Below, one piece after another: positions 50,420 through 63,420 of a stretch of 64,000 bases of DNA (positions are counted from its first letter, which is position 1; the number at the start of each line of letters is the position of its first letter). This DNA is from Auanema rhodensis (Eukaryota > Nematoda > Chromadorea > Rhabditida > Rhabditidae), in contig OZ059895.1 in the NCBI GenBank assembly GCA_964057225.1, positions 7,316,001-7,380,000 of the forward strand, read 5' to 3'. The translations under genes were made by a program, and so were the position numbers. The notes beneath the pieces are model-generated. The model saw only the letters and a program-made list of their open reading frames with translations, searched no databases and had not been told where the DNA came from.

Positions 50420-51076
50420 TGAGAGAAAGAGAGAGGAAGAGGGTGATAGTTATATGTATATTCATTAAGAATATCTTTAACATTATATCAAATAGTTCAA
50501 GTATATCATCAATATGTTAAGAAGAATGATAATAGATTAGAAAGTAAAGGAACAAACTATCTATAACTGGTATATATTACACAAGAAACATATAATTATC
50601 TCATATATCAGTTGTTGAATCCGGGAAGGTTACAAGCTTCAAGCATCATATACTAGTTCTTGTGAAATCCAAACCAAAGTTTCGTCCAGTCAAGTTATGA
50701 ACTAAACTATGTCAACATGATGAATTTGCTTGTCAAAGTGAAAAGGAAAAAGTTTTTTGTATATTTTGAAAGATAAGCTAAAGCTTTAAGTATTAAAAAT
50801 ATTTTTTTATTAAACACAAATAATGCTGTAAAATAAGTTTTGTTTTATGAATTTACAAAATTAAATAATTTAACTATACAACTTTTTTTAATTTTAAGCT
50901 TCTTCTAAGCGTATGCTTACCCGTACAATCTCGATTATTTGGAGACTCGGTGAACTTCACACCAAAGTTTTTGAAAATTCATGGTGAAAATAAGTTATAG
51001 TTATTAATTCTTAACTATAATTATATATTTATTTTAAAAATAAATAAAAGAATGATAAATATTTATTACAATAAGT

Positions 51077-53804
51077 TTAAATGTCTCGGTAGTTAGCGTA
51101 GAAGTTACTGTATTTCACAGTATTGAAGACAACCAGCATATTTTGATAACTTGATTCGTATTTTATTAGATTACTCACACTAAAATATAAATATTTAATA
51201 ATAAAAATAAAAATAAAAACTTACGGTTTTCCTATAATTGGGTAATTAACTGTTGGTCCATCATAAACTACAATTTCACCATAAGATGCTGTAAGTTCAG
51301 TAAACTCAATCAACACACTAAATATAATTAATATAATTAATATAATTAATATAATTAATAAAAAATATATTAATTTATAACCGTTTATTATTATTAGCTG
51401 CTAGATGATAGGAACACGAAACATTTTTGGAAAATGAAACTGGATAGCCTGGACTTGAAATCTAAATTGATAAGTTAAGCTTTTAATTAAACACAAAGTA
51501 TGTGAAGCATTTCAACTTACACTTCCAGGAGTGTACAGCATTCCGGAATTGCAGCCGGATGATGGAGCACTAGTTGGTGGCTGATATGGTTTGAAATTCA
51601 AGAACCACTGATTATCTCCACGCATTGAAGCTCTAGCAATAATCTTCATTGATTCATCATTGGATATAATTGGATCTTGATTGGATAAAATGCTACCATC
51701 AACACTAAATAAATTAACAAATAAATTATAAAAAAATATATAAATTATACATTTTGAATGGAATCATATCTGTAATAGTGTTGTAAAACTCAATAGTATT
51801 GTTTCCTGACAGATGTTTTTCAAGAATTTGAACTTGAACTTGTTGTCCCTTAGGCACACTGATGATATATGTGCATGTTTCTCCAAAAAAGCTATTTGGA
51901 TAACGAGGAGATGAAATCTGAATGTGGCAAAATACTACTTATATGTGAACAATGTGAAACATACATTTCCATTAGTTTCATAATAGAATGGACCAGTACA
52001 GACTCGAGAAGCAGATGAGAATTTGAAAGACCAACGATTGTTTCCATATGCTGAAGACCTAGTTACAATTTTCATTGATGATCCATCAGAAAGAACAACA
52101 GAATAAACAGGAGAATTACTATCAATTCTGGAATAGGAAAGATTAAATTTTGATTTTTTGCAAATTGAACTACATTTGAAAAGGCATGTTATCTGTAATC
52201 TCGTTGTAAAACATTAAATAACTACTGTTATATTCAATATGAATGTCGTTGAATACAACCTGAACTTGTTGTCCCTCGGGCACACTGAGGATATAAGTAC
52301 ATGTTTCTCCATTATATGTATTTGGATAATAAGGAGATGAAACCTGAAGAAGGAATAGCATTACTGAACTCATACACCACATGAAACATACAGTTCCATT
52401 ATTCTCATAATAGAATGGTGATTTACAGTAATGAGTTGGAGTTGGAGTAGTTACAGGCATAGGAGTTGGAGTAGTTACAGGCATAGGAGTTGTTGTTGAA
52501 CAAGGATAATTATTCACATCTGAATTAAAAATAAATAAATATTGAAAGAATAAATATTAATAATTACTTGTTCTGCATACTGAAATAAGTGGTGTATTAC
52601 AGTAAGTATTAATCCATTTTCCTCTAGCAACAACATCATTGATTAGCGATAATCCAACACAATTACCAAGATTTGGATTTTGATATCCTAAAAAAAGAAA
52701 AATCTCAGAAGATTTTAATGAAATTTACCAAAATTTCTATAAGCAATTGGCTGATTTGTATTTGAATCATAATATTGTTTGTTATAATATGATATTCCTA
52801 ATCGTACATAATCAGAAGTATAAGAATAATTTGAAACTAATGACGTAATGTAATCATCTTCCTGAAATTTCCATGAAAGAACTTAGAATCAAGAGAATGA
52901 TGACTTACAGCCGTTGATCTTGGAGTTGCAACATGGCCACAGCTGGCTGAACATAAAGCTTCAGCATCATCATAAGTTTGTGCCATGCTTATAGCCTTAT
53001 AGCATGAATCTCCATTTTGAGAATATTCAGGTGGACATGCTGGTTTTCCTATAATATAAATTAAATTTGAATGCAAATAAATTTCTTACGTTCACCAGGA
53101 ATTTGACATACATATCCATCACTAGGAGTTCTACAGTAATCACTAAACCATTTACCAGAATAAGGTCCATATGAATACATAGCGACACATAAATAGTTAT
53201 GTGTATCACCTAAATATATTTATATATAAATTATATTATTATGTTATAAATTAAAAAATACCAGTAAGGAAATTATCATATGAACGTTCCCTAAATTGCG
53301 TTCCATCATCATAGTAGCATGATGTAAGTGATGGTCCATAACACCTAATTCCAAGCCACAAAGTTTTAACTGATGATGGTGCCATAGACAGAATTAAAGA
53401 GTTTGTCTTAAATTTTTATAATAATTCATATAATATAATATATATTTATATATATATAACTTACAAAGACATTTGTTGGCATAGCAAGATGTCCACCATA
53501 TTCAACACATGATGCATTAGCGTCTCTCTCTACCGAATTATCAATGAACAACTTGAATAAATATAAATAAACAATAATCCAAAATAATAATCAATATATT
53601 TATATAATCAATATATATATTATTATATATTATTAATCAATATATATTTATTATAAATTAGATTACCTTATAACAATTGGAATCTTGTCCATCAGTCCAT
53701 CCTGGTGGACATGCTTTTACTATAAAAATCAAAAAATCAAAAAATAAAAATAGAAATAACTTACCAATTAAGAATAAAAAAGAAAAAATGAAGAAAAACT
53801 TCAT
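51077..53804 (-). CDS. secreted protein with two C-type lectin domains and three CUB domains (gene 1)
   Basis: A multi-exon gene runs from an ATG at 53802-53804 to a TAA at 51077-51079. Signal peptide MKFFFIFSFLFLIVKA precedes CPPGWTDGQDSNCYK, the start of the first C-type lectin domain (CTLD), which ends near KWFSDYCRTPSDGYVCQIPG. The second CTLD starts ACPPEYSQNGDSCYK and ends at KWINTYCNTPLISVCRT. Neither shows an EPN or QPD carbohydrate motif, so sugar binding is doubtful. A TTTPMPVTTPTP linker with a duplicated unit follows, then three CUB domains beginning near YCKSPFYYENNGT, VCTGPFYYETNGN and GCNSGMLYTPGS, each with an SSPxYP motif. There is no transmembrane segment, so it is secreted. 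CTLD-CTLD-CUB is a common nematode clec layout, often linked to immunity. The gene is a tandem paralogue of the one at 55253-57593. Confidence 0.88.
51321..51359. repeat. 9-bp tandem repeat in a lectin-gene intron
   Basis: Four copies of AATATAATT in an intron of lectin/CUB gene 1. Confidence 0.9.
52438..52495. repeat. duplicated Pro/Thr linker unit in lectin gene 1
   Basis: A 24-bp unit is tandemly repeated in the coding sequence, giving two PMPVTTPT copies between the second CTLD and the first CUB domain. Lectin gene 2 lacks this repeat. Confidence 0.85.
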
Positions 53805-53926
53805 TTTTTCAATTTGAAAATTTGAATTCAAATGAGATATGTATATACCTTTATATAATCTTCAATTCTTAAATAAATCTTTATTTTTATGATAAAAATG
53901 AGAAGAAAAAGATTATTTCTTATCAA
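53647..53926. repeat. near-identical 5' segment shared with lectin gene 2 (copy A)
   Basis: About 280 bp matches 57436-57715 with one substitution noticed by eye (C versus A in an A-rich intron). It spans about 120 bp upstream of the ATG, exon 1, intron 1, exon 2 and part of intron 2. Identity stops abruptly upstream after TTATCAA. Confidence 0.9.
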
Positions 53927-54005
53927 GGTGACGTGATTTATTAGATTATCGGAAGCTTTTCATTAGTTAGAGATTATTAATTAAAAATTTTCTTCTTATC
54001 TCCTT

Positions 54006-54007
<2 letters not shown>

Positions 54008-54051
<44 letters not shown>

Positions 54052-54066
54052 TTCTCTCTCTCTCTC
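54008..54066. repeat. (CT)n microsatellite
   Basis: CT run with TTT interruptions, upstream of lectin gene 1, with GA on that gene's sense strand. Confidence 0.95.
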
Positions 54067-55080
54067 GCAATGAATAATTTACTTTACTCTTTTCTTGATT
54101 TTCTATTTGATACTTTATCTGAATAACGGCTGACACGACAATCATTCGTTGATCACGTTGAAAATCTTCATCGAAGCTTCGATTGGTTATTCCAATCTGG
54201 CAAATTCTTTTTTAGAAAAATTAACATTTCAATCTTTGTGAAAACATCAAAAAAACTTTTATTTTGATATGAATAACAATCAATCAATGAATAGACATAT
54301 CTGAAATAGATTTCTTCATTTTTTGAAACGGAACTTCTAATTTGATCATATGAATGTGAAATCCAAAACAGTTGTTTTTATCTGATTTTCCAAATTAACA
54401 TACAGAAATATTTGATGAAAAATGAAAAAAAAATCATTATCAATTTCAGAAGTTTCATCAAGATTTCAGAAATAATCTTTTGATATAGTGTTAGGAGTAC
54501 ACTAAACATCAATTTTTCTTTTAAACGGGAGAATTTGTTTGCACGTCAACCAAGTTTTCTTCATAGATATTCAGTAAGATTCAGATGTTGAAGCTTACTT
54601 GCTTGAAGCTATGTTGCAGACAAAAACTTTGTTATTGATTGAGCTTTGTGCTTAGAATCATTTTAAAACATTTTTAATGAATTAACTTCTTTCTTAATCT
54701 CAAAATTTGTTAAATCAAAAAGGATTATTCAAAATATTCAAAAAACACTATTTTTCCTTATAAATTCAGAAAAATAATATTGAAATCAGTTTTAGTTATA
54801 TTAACATATATTCTGATTTAATATAAACTATTTAAACTTATTTTGTTGATTTAAGGAGTTTTTGTGGCCTGTAGAAGACTATTGTCTGACATTCGTTCAT
54901 GATTTCATAAAATTTTTATTTATAACTAACATATCATATTGCAAAGTTCATTTGATCACTTATGAATCTGCTATACATCTGATGGGAATGAATTGTGCAC
55001 TTTCTGGAGAGTTTGAGAATGGTAGACGACGATACATGAATTGTAAATGAAAAGATGACATACACACTCTCAAAGGTGGC

Positions 55081-55139
<59 letters not shown>
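55081..55139. repeat. (CT)n then (CTAT)n microsatellite
   Basis: A CT run passes into CTAT units, about 110 bp downstream of lectin gene 2's stop codon. Confidence 0.95.
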
Positions 55140-55140
<1 letters not shown>

Positions 55141-55252
55141 TCTTCATTTTTCACTATGATTATGCATTAATATATATATTTATATAATTCATATAATATA
55201 ATATATAATTATACTGTTTTATTTAAATATATTCTTATTAATTATATTATTT

Positions 55253-57593
55253 TCAATTTGATTCAATAAATTTGGCAGAAAATCCGGCCGATGTTAATGT
55301 GCCAGTAGATGTGAATACTACTGTCATGTATGAGCCAGATGATTTATAGCCAATTCTTGACTCAAAAGATGTATCAATCCTATAAATAGTATAAACAGTA
55401 TAATATTTATAACTTTTTTTTTTAAAACTTACGATCCTAAAAGTGGATAATTATCTGATGGGCCATCAAAAATCATAACAGAAGCTTTTGGAGCCAAATT
55501 AATTCCATCAAAAAGGATTAACACTCTAAAATAATAATTATTATATTATATATTATATATTATATAATATATATATTATATATTAAGAAAATGAAAAAAA
55601 AATGAAAAAATTACTTACTTTTTAAATTTTTTGGCGGTAAGCCTATAATAGCAGTTTGCACCATATGAATAGTTATTTGGATAATTGGGTGATGTAATCT
55701 AAATAGATGAAAGATATGGATTTGTTGAAGTTTTAAATTGTTTTTACAATTCCTGGAGCCGTCATTATTCCGGCATTACAGCCTGATCCAAAAACGTTAG
55801 GTTTGGGCTCAAGATAGGTGATAGGTAAATATAATAAAAACCAATAGTTTTCTCCAACTAATGGAAATGACGCAACAACTTTGATAGTATGGTTTTTTGA
55901 AATATAGATATTACCCATTTGATCATCAGATGTTATTCTATAAATAATTATACATATAGTAAATAATATAATATAGATGGATATTACGTTGCAAATGGTA
56001 CAGTATCTGTTTCAGAATCATATAACTTGATTATACCATTATTTTCAAGTTGAAGTTCTGAGAAAGATAATTCAACTTTTGAATCATTTGATACATTGAT
56101 GATATAAGTACATATATCATCATTATATTGATTTGGATAATATGGAGATTCAATCTAAAATTTTAAAATTTTAAAATAAAAAATTATAATCAAACTTACA
56201 TATCCCTGATTATAATGATATGATGGTTTAGTACATACACGACCTGGTGGATGAGTTGTTGTTGTAACAATATTCTTTGAAGGATAAGCTCCAGGAGCTT
56301 TAAAAATAATTAATTATACTATATATAATATAGTTAAAAACCTGTTTGACATACAGACCATGTAGGTGGAGTACATTGAGCATTGTTCCATAGAGCATCT
56401 TGATTTGCAGATAGTTCAACACAATAACCTTCAGATGAATCAGGATAACCTAAGTAAAAATAGTGAAATTATAATAATTTATAATATATAAATTACTAAA
56501 ATGATCATAAAAGATAGTATGATTAGTATTAACATCAATATATGATGTTCCATCAAATAGAACTCCTAAACGAGCTGTACCATTATATTCATCATGCATT
56601 GAATATCGATTGATTAATGAAGCAACAAAATTATTTTCCTTAATTATATATATTATAAATTATAATAATTAAATAATATAAATACTTCTTCATTTGTTGG
56701 AACAGCAAGATTACCACCTCTAGCTATACAGTATTGTTGAGCAGTATTATAGAAATAATTTCTAGTTATTACTGAATAACATGTTCCATTTTGAGCAATT
56801 TGGAAATATCCAGGAGGACAATCTTGTATAACTATAAGAAATGAATAACTATATATATATATATATAGTATTCATATGATAATTACCTTTTGGAATCTGG
56901 CAAACATGTCCTTTAGTTTCATAATTACATGATATATAACCCCAACCACCAGCATAATATCCATTTGTATTCATATATACACATGAACTATTTTTAATTT
57001 CTAAAAAGAAATATATTATATTAATTATATTAATTATAAATATTACGTGGATAAAAGTTAATATAAGATTGATTAGTAAAACGAGTTCCATCATCGTAAT
57101 AGCAACCCTGAGTTACAGATGAATTTGATCCAAAACATCTGATTCCAACCCATAAATCATTTGATGAACCAGACATACGTAAAAGTAAAGAATTGGCCTA
57201 TAAAAATTAAATTTTGAAATATTTGAATGATTTTAGAAAAATTCTTACAAAAGCATTTTTAGGTGTTGCAAGATATCCACCTCTACTGTAACAGTTTTCA
57301 AATGCTGCTTCTCTAGTAGCGAATCTTTCATACAGCTTAAAAATTATAATAAACAACTTGAATAAATATAAATAAACAATAATCCAAAATAATAATCAAT
57401 ATATATATATAATCAATATATATATAATCAATATATTTATTATAAATTAGATTACCTTATAACAATTGGAATCTTGTCCATCAGTCCATCCTGGTGGACA
57501 TGCTTTTACTATAAAAATCAAAAAATAAAAAAATAAAAATAGAAATAACTTACCAATTAAGAATAAAAAAGAAAAAATGAAGAAAAACTTCAT
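55253..57593 (-). CDS. secreted protein with two C-type lectin domains and two CUB domains (gene 2)
   Basis: A multi-exon gene runs from an ATG at 57591-57593 to a TGA at 55253-55255. The first 31 residues (signal peptide and CPPGWTDGQDSNCYK) are identical to lectin gene 1, but the rest has diverged widely. The first CTLD continues LYERFATREAAFENCYSRGG and ends at KGHVCQIPK. The second starts DCPPGYFQIAQNGTCYSV and ends at WNNAQCTPPTWSVCQT. After a short TTTTHPPG linker come two CUB domains (from VCTKPSYHYNQG, and from GCNAGIMTAPGI), one fewer than in gene 1. No EPN/QPD sugar-binding triplets are seen. It has no membrane anchor and is presumably secreted, with an innate-defence or matrix role inferred from the family. 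Expression is probably similar to gene 1's, because the proximal promoter is shared. Confidence 0.87.
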
Positions 57594-57715
57594 TTTTTCA
57601 ATTTGAAAATTTGAATTCAAATGAGATATGTATATACCTTTATATAATCTTCAATTCTTAAATAAATCTTTATTTTTATGATAAAAATGAGAAGAAAAAG
57701 ATTATTTCTTATCAA
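57436..57715. repeat. near-identical 5' segment shared with lectin gene 1 (copy B)
   Basis: Partner of 53647-53926. Flanking sequence on the upstream side (after TTATCAA) is unrelated to copy A. Confidence 0.9.
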
Positions 57716-60700
57716 TTTTGTTTGTATATTCTAGATAAATGGTTCGAACTTTTTGAAAAAATTGAATTAACTTGATTATTCATATTATTTTCTATATGAT
57801 TAGATATACATATGTATATCATAGATCATTGAAAATCTATAAATATTAATAAAAATTGTTGAAAATATTATCTCAGCTTGTCAATGACAGTTCAAACTAA
57901 ACTGCAATTAAACCACTTTTTCTATTTTATCTTTTAGTAGTTGTAAAGTAGTTAAATATATTTTTTAATAATGATGTCATTAGAGATATTCAAGAACATT
58001 AATAAGCTTTAAACCTTTTTGTTTTCAAAATTTACATGGATTTTCATTGTACCGTATCTATTTTCATTTTTAAATTTCTTCTAAAATAAATCAAAAATCA
58101 AGTAGGTTTACTTAATTCTATGAAAACTTATTGGGAACTTTGTTGTAGTTTCAATTTTTTTCTCTATTATTTCCTTAATTTTATAATATTTTATATTAAA
58201 ATATAATTATATTAATTATAAAAAATATCATAATTTCAATTGTATACCATAAATCATTGGCTATTATACTTTATTTTATATTTTAAAAAGAAAATTAATC
58301 TTATTTAGATATTTGAGATTATTTATAATAAATATTATATAATCATTAGAATCAACTATACCAATGTTTATATATAATAGTTTATTTATATTTATTTTTA
58401 TATAAATTTCATTTTCTCTTATTTCATTTCATTTCTTTTGTCGTTGTTGTTATTGTTGTTGATAATATTAATATATATATATATATATAAACATATAAGA
58501 AAGAAGTATATTATTTCATATAATTGAATACAATTTTTCTGAAAAAAAAATTACAACGAATTTTGAGAAGACGAAATTGACATACAGGTGATCAAAATAA
58601 AGAAAAAAAAACAAAACACGAAAATAATACATAGCATTGGGCATTTAAAATAAAAATTTATAATAATAATTATAATATAGTTATATATATATAATATAAT
58701 ATTTATGGTTAAAGGATACTATTTGTTTAAGAAATAATGTTAATGAAAGCTTTTCACAGGGACGCTTGAGGATAGGAAGACAAGAATAAGAGATACAAAT
58801 GAAAGAGTTATATGACGAAGAATTAAGAAATATAGATAGATAGAAGATAGACAGAAGAAATAAGATTAAAAATCATATTTTAATGGTCTGATTACGAAAA
58901 TAGTGATGCAATGAAGTTGATTAAACATTTTTATTATAAGAGATAAAGATTCTTTTCTCTTTCTTTATCTGTTTTTCTCTATCTATCTTAATCAGTTCTT
59001 TTTCTTCTTCATTGTGTTTTAAAAGGTAAGAAGTCTGTCTCAAAGATGTGCAGTAAAGACTTTCTGCACATGAAATAAACGAAAGCTGGAAGTAAGGTCC
59101 CGTCAGAAAATAAAATAAAAAGAAATTGAAGATCAATCGATGAAGCAATTAGGTATATTATATATATTATATATTTATATAATAATATAATATATATATA
59201 TATATATAATGCTGAGTAAAACCCTTTTGATAAATTAAAGGAGAGACAATGCGTAATATGAAGCCAAAAAAAAAAACAAAAAATAAACAAAAAAAAAACA
59301 AAATTAAACACAAATATTATATAAATTAGAATATAATATTATATTATATTCTAATTTATATGTAATTGATGGTAGTTTTGAAAAGGGGTTGAGTTTAATA
59401 AGTTGGCGAACTGTGATGGATGATGGAAGACAACGTATGGATCTCGATGATTGACAGACTATAAACTGTATTCAATATGAGCGAGTATGTTTCACAGAAA
59501 TCATATCTGCTACTGTAACTATCTATCTATCTAACTATATGAATTGTACACATATGTATGGATCTTTTTGTAAAAAAAAAGAAGAAAATCCAAAGAAGCA
59601 TAATTAGATGAATGGCATGTGTGTTTCAAATGCTATTTTCGACTATCACACATACATAATTTTGGAATATTTGAGAAATGAGAGTGTTTAATTGGTTTTG
59701 TATTTTTTTCAAAAAATATAATTTTTCAAAAAAAAAATAAACATATTGCCTGAGGGACAATATGAACGTAGCACCGAATAAGACCTCGTTCAAATGGAGA
59801 TTGAAAAATCAAAAGATGAGAGATACTCTATGGTATACGGGTAGTGACTATATATATATATTGTTAGTTAATTATATTGTTTCTAATATAAATATATGAT
59901 TAATCTCCCAATAACTGAATTTTGAACTAGATGGTTATGCAAACTTAATAGAACTTCTCTCCCTTTCACCTATCAGAATCTTCCCTCGCCCACCCTTCTT
60001 CCCATTTCTTGATAAACTTTGAAAATTAACTATATTCTATGAAATAAAATTTATTTTTCTTTGATTATATTTCGACTGAAAATGCGAAAAGTAATCGATT
60101 AATTATATTAATTAAGTAAATTAAATAAACGAAAATTTAAAAAGTTCAGCACCTAGTTAATGAAAAGTTGATGAACTACTTTGATTGAGATATTGGGTGG
60201 GAGGGGTGGGAGATGGATTGTACAACAGTCACTACCGTAATTAGGAAAATTTGAGAAAATTTGGTTTTAGTATAAAACATTTGAAGAAAGAAATATAAAG
60301 GGAGATGAGAGAGAAAGAGGGAGAGAAAGGGAAAGAGATTCTTGTAGGACCTCGTATAGAAACAAAGGTAAATGAAATAAATATTTGAATTATTTCATAT
60401 AGTTATGAGACGGAGGGTATATGGGGAGATGGAGTAGGTAGGGGGCCAGGGGAGAGAGAGGAACAAGTAATGATGATGTTGGAATTTGATAATGATATTT
60501 CTGAGGTGCAGACGTAAGTTGATGAGGATTACAGATGTTTCCAACTCACCAGCTTTGATAGGTGGATGGGGGAGATTGAAAGGAGGGCAGGGAGAAATGC
60601 TTTGCAGAAGTTTGAAGCTTAAACAACATTGATTGGATGGATAAAGGAAGATTGACGAGACCAATGAGGAACAAAGTTGAAAACTTGATCGACAAGAGGA

Positions 60701-61167
60701 AAAGCTTATTCATTGAATGTGAATGAAGGTTACGTGAATTATGGAGGCTAAGCAGTGACGTATGGATGTTTTGGGTGGGAAGCAGCAATAATGAATACGG
60801 TATGAAATGGAAAATCAAAAACAATTTCTGTTTGTAATAACCGGGATTAAACTGAGAATGCAATATGAAGCTATAGAATGCAAGAATGAAAAGATTCTGT
60901 ATTAATTTTGCTTATAAAATGTGTCTGAGTATACTGTAATAATGACTAGCTGATCACGTCATCGGGTAGTACATAGATGATTTTGTAGGGATTTTGACAA
61001 GATGAAGACGTGTGATGTATATTGAATTGAATGATGATTCTTCTGTATTTGATCTGTTTGTTGTCGTTGACGTCATCAGAATGCTGGTGTATCTTCAACA
61101 TCCGATGATTCGAATATCAGATCTTGTGAAGCAGGAACGATGTCATCAGTGCCATCGAATCATCAGC
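57716..61167. other. intergenic region, no gene seen
   Basis: AT-rich spacer between the 5' end of lectin gene 2 and the 3' end of sem-4. It contains (TA)n runs near 58470-58490 and 59190-59208, a 20-bp-arm inverted repeat (59319-59361), and a GA/GGGA-rich patch at 60290-60620. Minus-strand open frames at 60395-60863 are Ser/Leu/Pro-rich reads of that purine patch and lack splice signals or domains. Confidence 0.5.
59319..59361. repeat. perfect 20-bp inverted repeat with 3-nt loop
   Basis: Positions 59319-59338 and 59342-59361 are exact reverse complements separated by TTA. The arms contain the non-repetitive core AAATTAGAATATAA, so it is not a simple TA run. Confidence 0.9.
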
Positions 61168-63420
61168 TCATTCAGCTGCTGTAGTTGGCTGTGGACTTGC
61201 AGCGGATGATGGAGTTGTAGCATTATTTGACGTCTCCAAGTGATCTCGAAGATGTTGTTCTAATTCAGAAGGACTTGCACAGACCTAGAAATTAAGTAAC
61301 TTATTGAGTATGTATCCATAGTTTTATTCAAACCTTTTGACATACAGAGCAAACAGTCCTCCAGAGCAGCATCATCATCTCCATGTTTGGCACACCAGCA
61401 AGTTCTATAAGTTATAATATTAAAACTATTCTATTATAATAGTCAAACACTGACCTGTTGGAAAGAGGCCAAGAGGTGGTTGAAGTCCGGCTGGCAGGGA
61501 TAAACTGGCGGCTGCTGATTTGATCGGAGATACCACAACATCAGATGGATTTGGAGTTGGCGGTGATGCATCGAAGATTCTTCGTCCTCGTCGACTTGGA
61601 CTCTGTTGCCACATATGTGTACCCATATGAACCTTCAGATTTCCTCTTGTGGTGAAGGCTCGACCACACATTTCACATTTGAACGGCTTATCACCCGTAT
61701 GCGTACGCATGTGAATCTGAAGGGCTGAGCTGGAACTGAAGTGCTTGAAGCAGACGCCACATTGATGCTTGGAGAGCACAGGCATCTGTCGTGGTGGAGG
61801 TGGCTCTGTCTCAGCCCACATCTTTTGCATTGCTTCTAAGGGATTGTCTGACGTCATTCGGGGAGAGGATGGTGCCAAAGGTGCAGATCGAGGAGTTGAA
61901 GCAGACTCATCCATCGATGAGCAATCTGTTTTGGCATCTGGAGCTGTAGATGACGATTTGACGTTTGATATGATGGCTGTAGCCGATGAGGTAGATAGTG
62001 CATCCATACTAGGTGTGGTCTTCATTTCGCCTTCAGATTCGCACCGACTAACAGATGAACCATCCGTTCTGGAATGATGATTTAAAATAATTAGTCAAAC
62101 AAGAGTTATAACATACTGGTCGTGAGAAGCTTCGCTACTAGCTGATGGTGATATTGAGGAGGTGGCATCTGTTGTGGGTTTTGGATCGGGACTTCCAACC
62201 ATGTCATCATCTTTCTTTTCATCCAAATCACTGAACAATTTGATAAATTCATTAACTTTCATAAAATAGCTAACCTGGTTGAAGCAGGGGGTGGACTTCC
62301 GGCTGTAGAAGACGATTCAGTGGCTGTAGCAGGCTTTACACGAATTTCTTCAGCACTTGCTAACTGCTTTCCCAAAAGCTGCGCAAGGTTGAATGGAGTA
62401 GTGGCTCCTACACCTGTACCCGTAGCACATTGGTCGCCGGAAAACGGTTGAGGAAAGAAAGGAAACAGCGGTAATCCACTAGGGAAACCGCCATTGGCAG
62501 TGATGTTAGAACCAGCTTGAGGTAAACCAGGAATTCGTCCTGTTAAAGCTTGACGATGTTCGGCCATATGGGCTTGTAGTTGCCCAGGAGTCATACATCT
62601 GAAACAATGAGTCAGTGTCCTATTCTATAAGATTACGTCACAAACCGTTTCTGACAGATAGGACAATGCTGTTGAGGCTGAAGTGCGGCTAAAGGTAGAT
62701 GAGCACTAAGAGGTGGCATCTGAGGAATCTGAACACCATTCAAAGGCAATGGAACACCACGGAATGAATGCTTTGCCCGATGTACTCCCATATGAGTTTT
62801 CAAGTTGCCCTTTGTGGTAAAGGCTCGTTGACAAATTTTACATTTGAATGGCCGTTCACCTAAAAATATAAATTATATGTTATAGTAAGCAACATATTGA
62901 GTAAATATGATATAACATATAGTATAAAACTAACCTGTATGTGTTCTATAATGCATTTGAAGAGCACTTTTACATGATAAAACCCGTCGACATAGAATAC
63001 ATTGATTGGGATCCGTAGTTGGCATTGCTTTATCTCCTACCAAAGCACGTATCTTTTCAGCTTCATCCGTAGTTGAAATCTAAAATCAAATAATAATAAA
63101 TATAATATAGTATATATAAGTATAATTATAATAATATTAATGGATAATTATTGATTATAAAATATAAATTACAATTAGATTATCTATATAAAACATACAA
63201 TTTATGTGAGATATGTAGAATAATAATTGAATAGATTATATTTTTTTTTTTTTTGTATAATAGATAGAATATTGGAAAAATTATTAATTTTCTCAACTAT
63301 ATGTATATTTCTAATTGAATATTTTGATAATATTTGAAATATAAACATATAGATTAGCAGATTATAACATTACAATCTGTTGATGATGGAGGTCGTCCAG
63401 TAACTTTTCGTTTTTTTTTG
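61168..63420 (-). CDS. sem-4: Spalt-family C2H2 zinc-finger transcription factor (5' end uncertain or beyond window)
   Basis: Seven exons, 62935-63079, 62646-62859, 62275-62598, 62117-62230, 61455-62068, 61334-61404 and 61168-61284, give 532 residues ending in a TGA. Six fingers are visible: [10 protein letters not shown]...[81 protein letters not shown] and [20 protein letters not shown]. Fingers 1-2 and 4-5 are the paired SALL fingers with TGERPFKC and TGDKPFKC links, and RRGRRI after finger 5 is a Spalt hallmark. SEM-4/SALL proteins are nuclear regulators of neuronal, mesodermal and vulval fates. A further upstream exon near 63369-63420 reads either [17 protein letters not shown] or [13 protein letters not shown], depending on the donor. 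The N-terminal C2HC finger expected for the family was not seen, so the start is unresolved. Linkers are Ser/Pro/Ala-rich. Confidence 0.92.

Larger units (their letters stand above)
46546..51076. other. microsatellite-rich intergenic region
   Basis: No coding exon is supported between the VWA start and the 3' end of the first lectin gene. It carries the densest cluster of GA/CT arrays in the window (46999-47026, 47050-47077, 47571-47612, 47947-48005, 48775-48855, 49768-49885, 50332-50416), a CGTn run (48455-48472), and CATA/TATG repeats near 49585-49720. An open frame of 60 codons at 48266-48448 (plus) has no motifs and is not called. Confidence 0.5.
53927..55252. other. intergenic spacer between tandem lectin genes
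   Basis: AT-rich with two CT arrays. A 62-codon open frame at 54862-55050 (plus) has no motif or signal peptide and is not called. Confidence 0.5.

Noticed and set aside
60395-60863. Minus-strand ORFs of 89 and 105 codons
   Set aside because: They read through a purine-rich G/GA patch and give Ser/Leu/Pro-rich sequence without domains. They overlap each other in different frames.
63369-63420. SV40-like nuclear localisation signal KKKRKV in the first visible sem-4 exon
   Set aside because: The frame depends on a weak GTTATA donor. The alternative GTAATG donor puts the exon in another frame without this signal, and a nine-A run creates the lysines. Not claimed as a feature.
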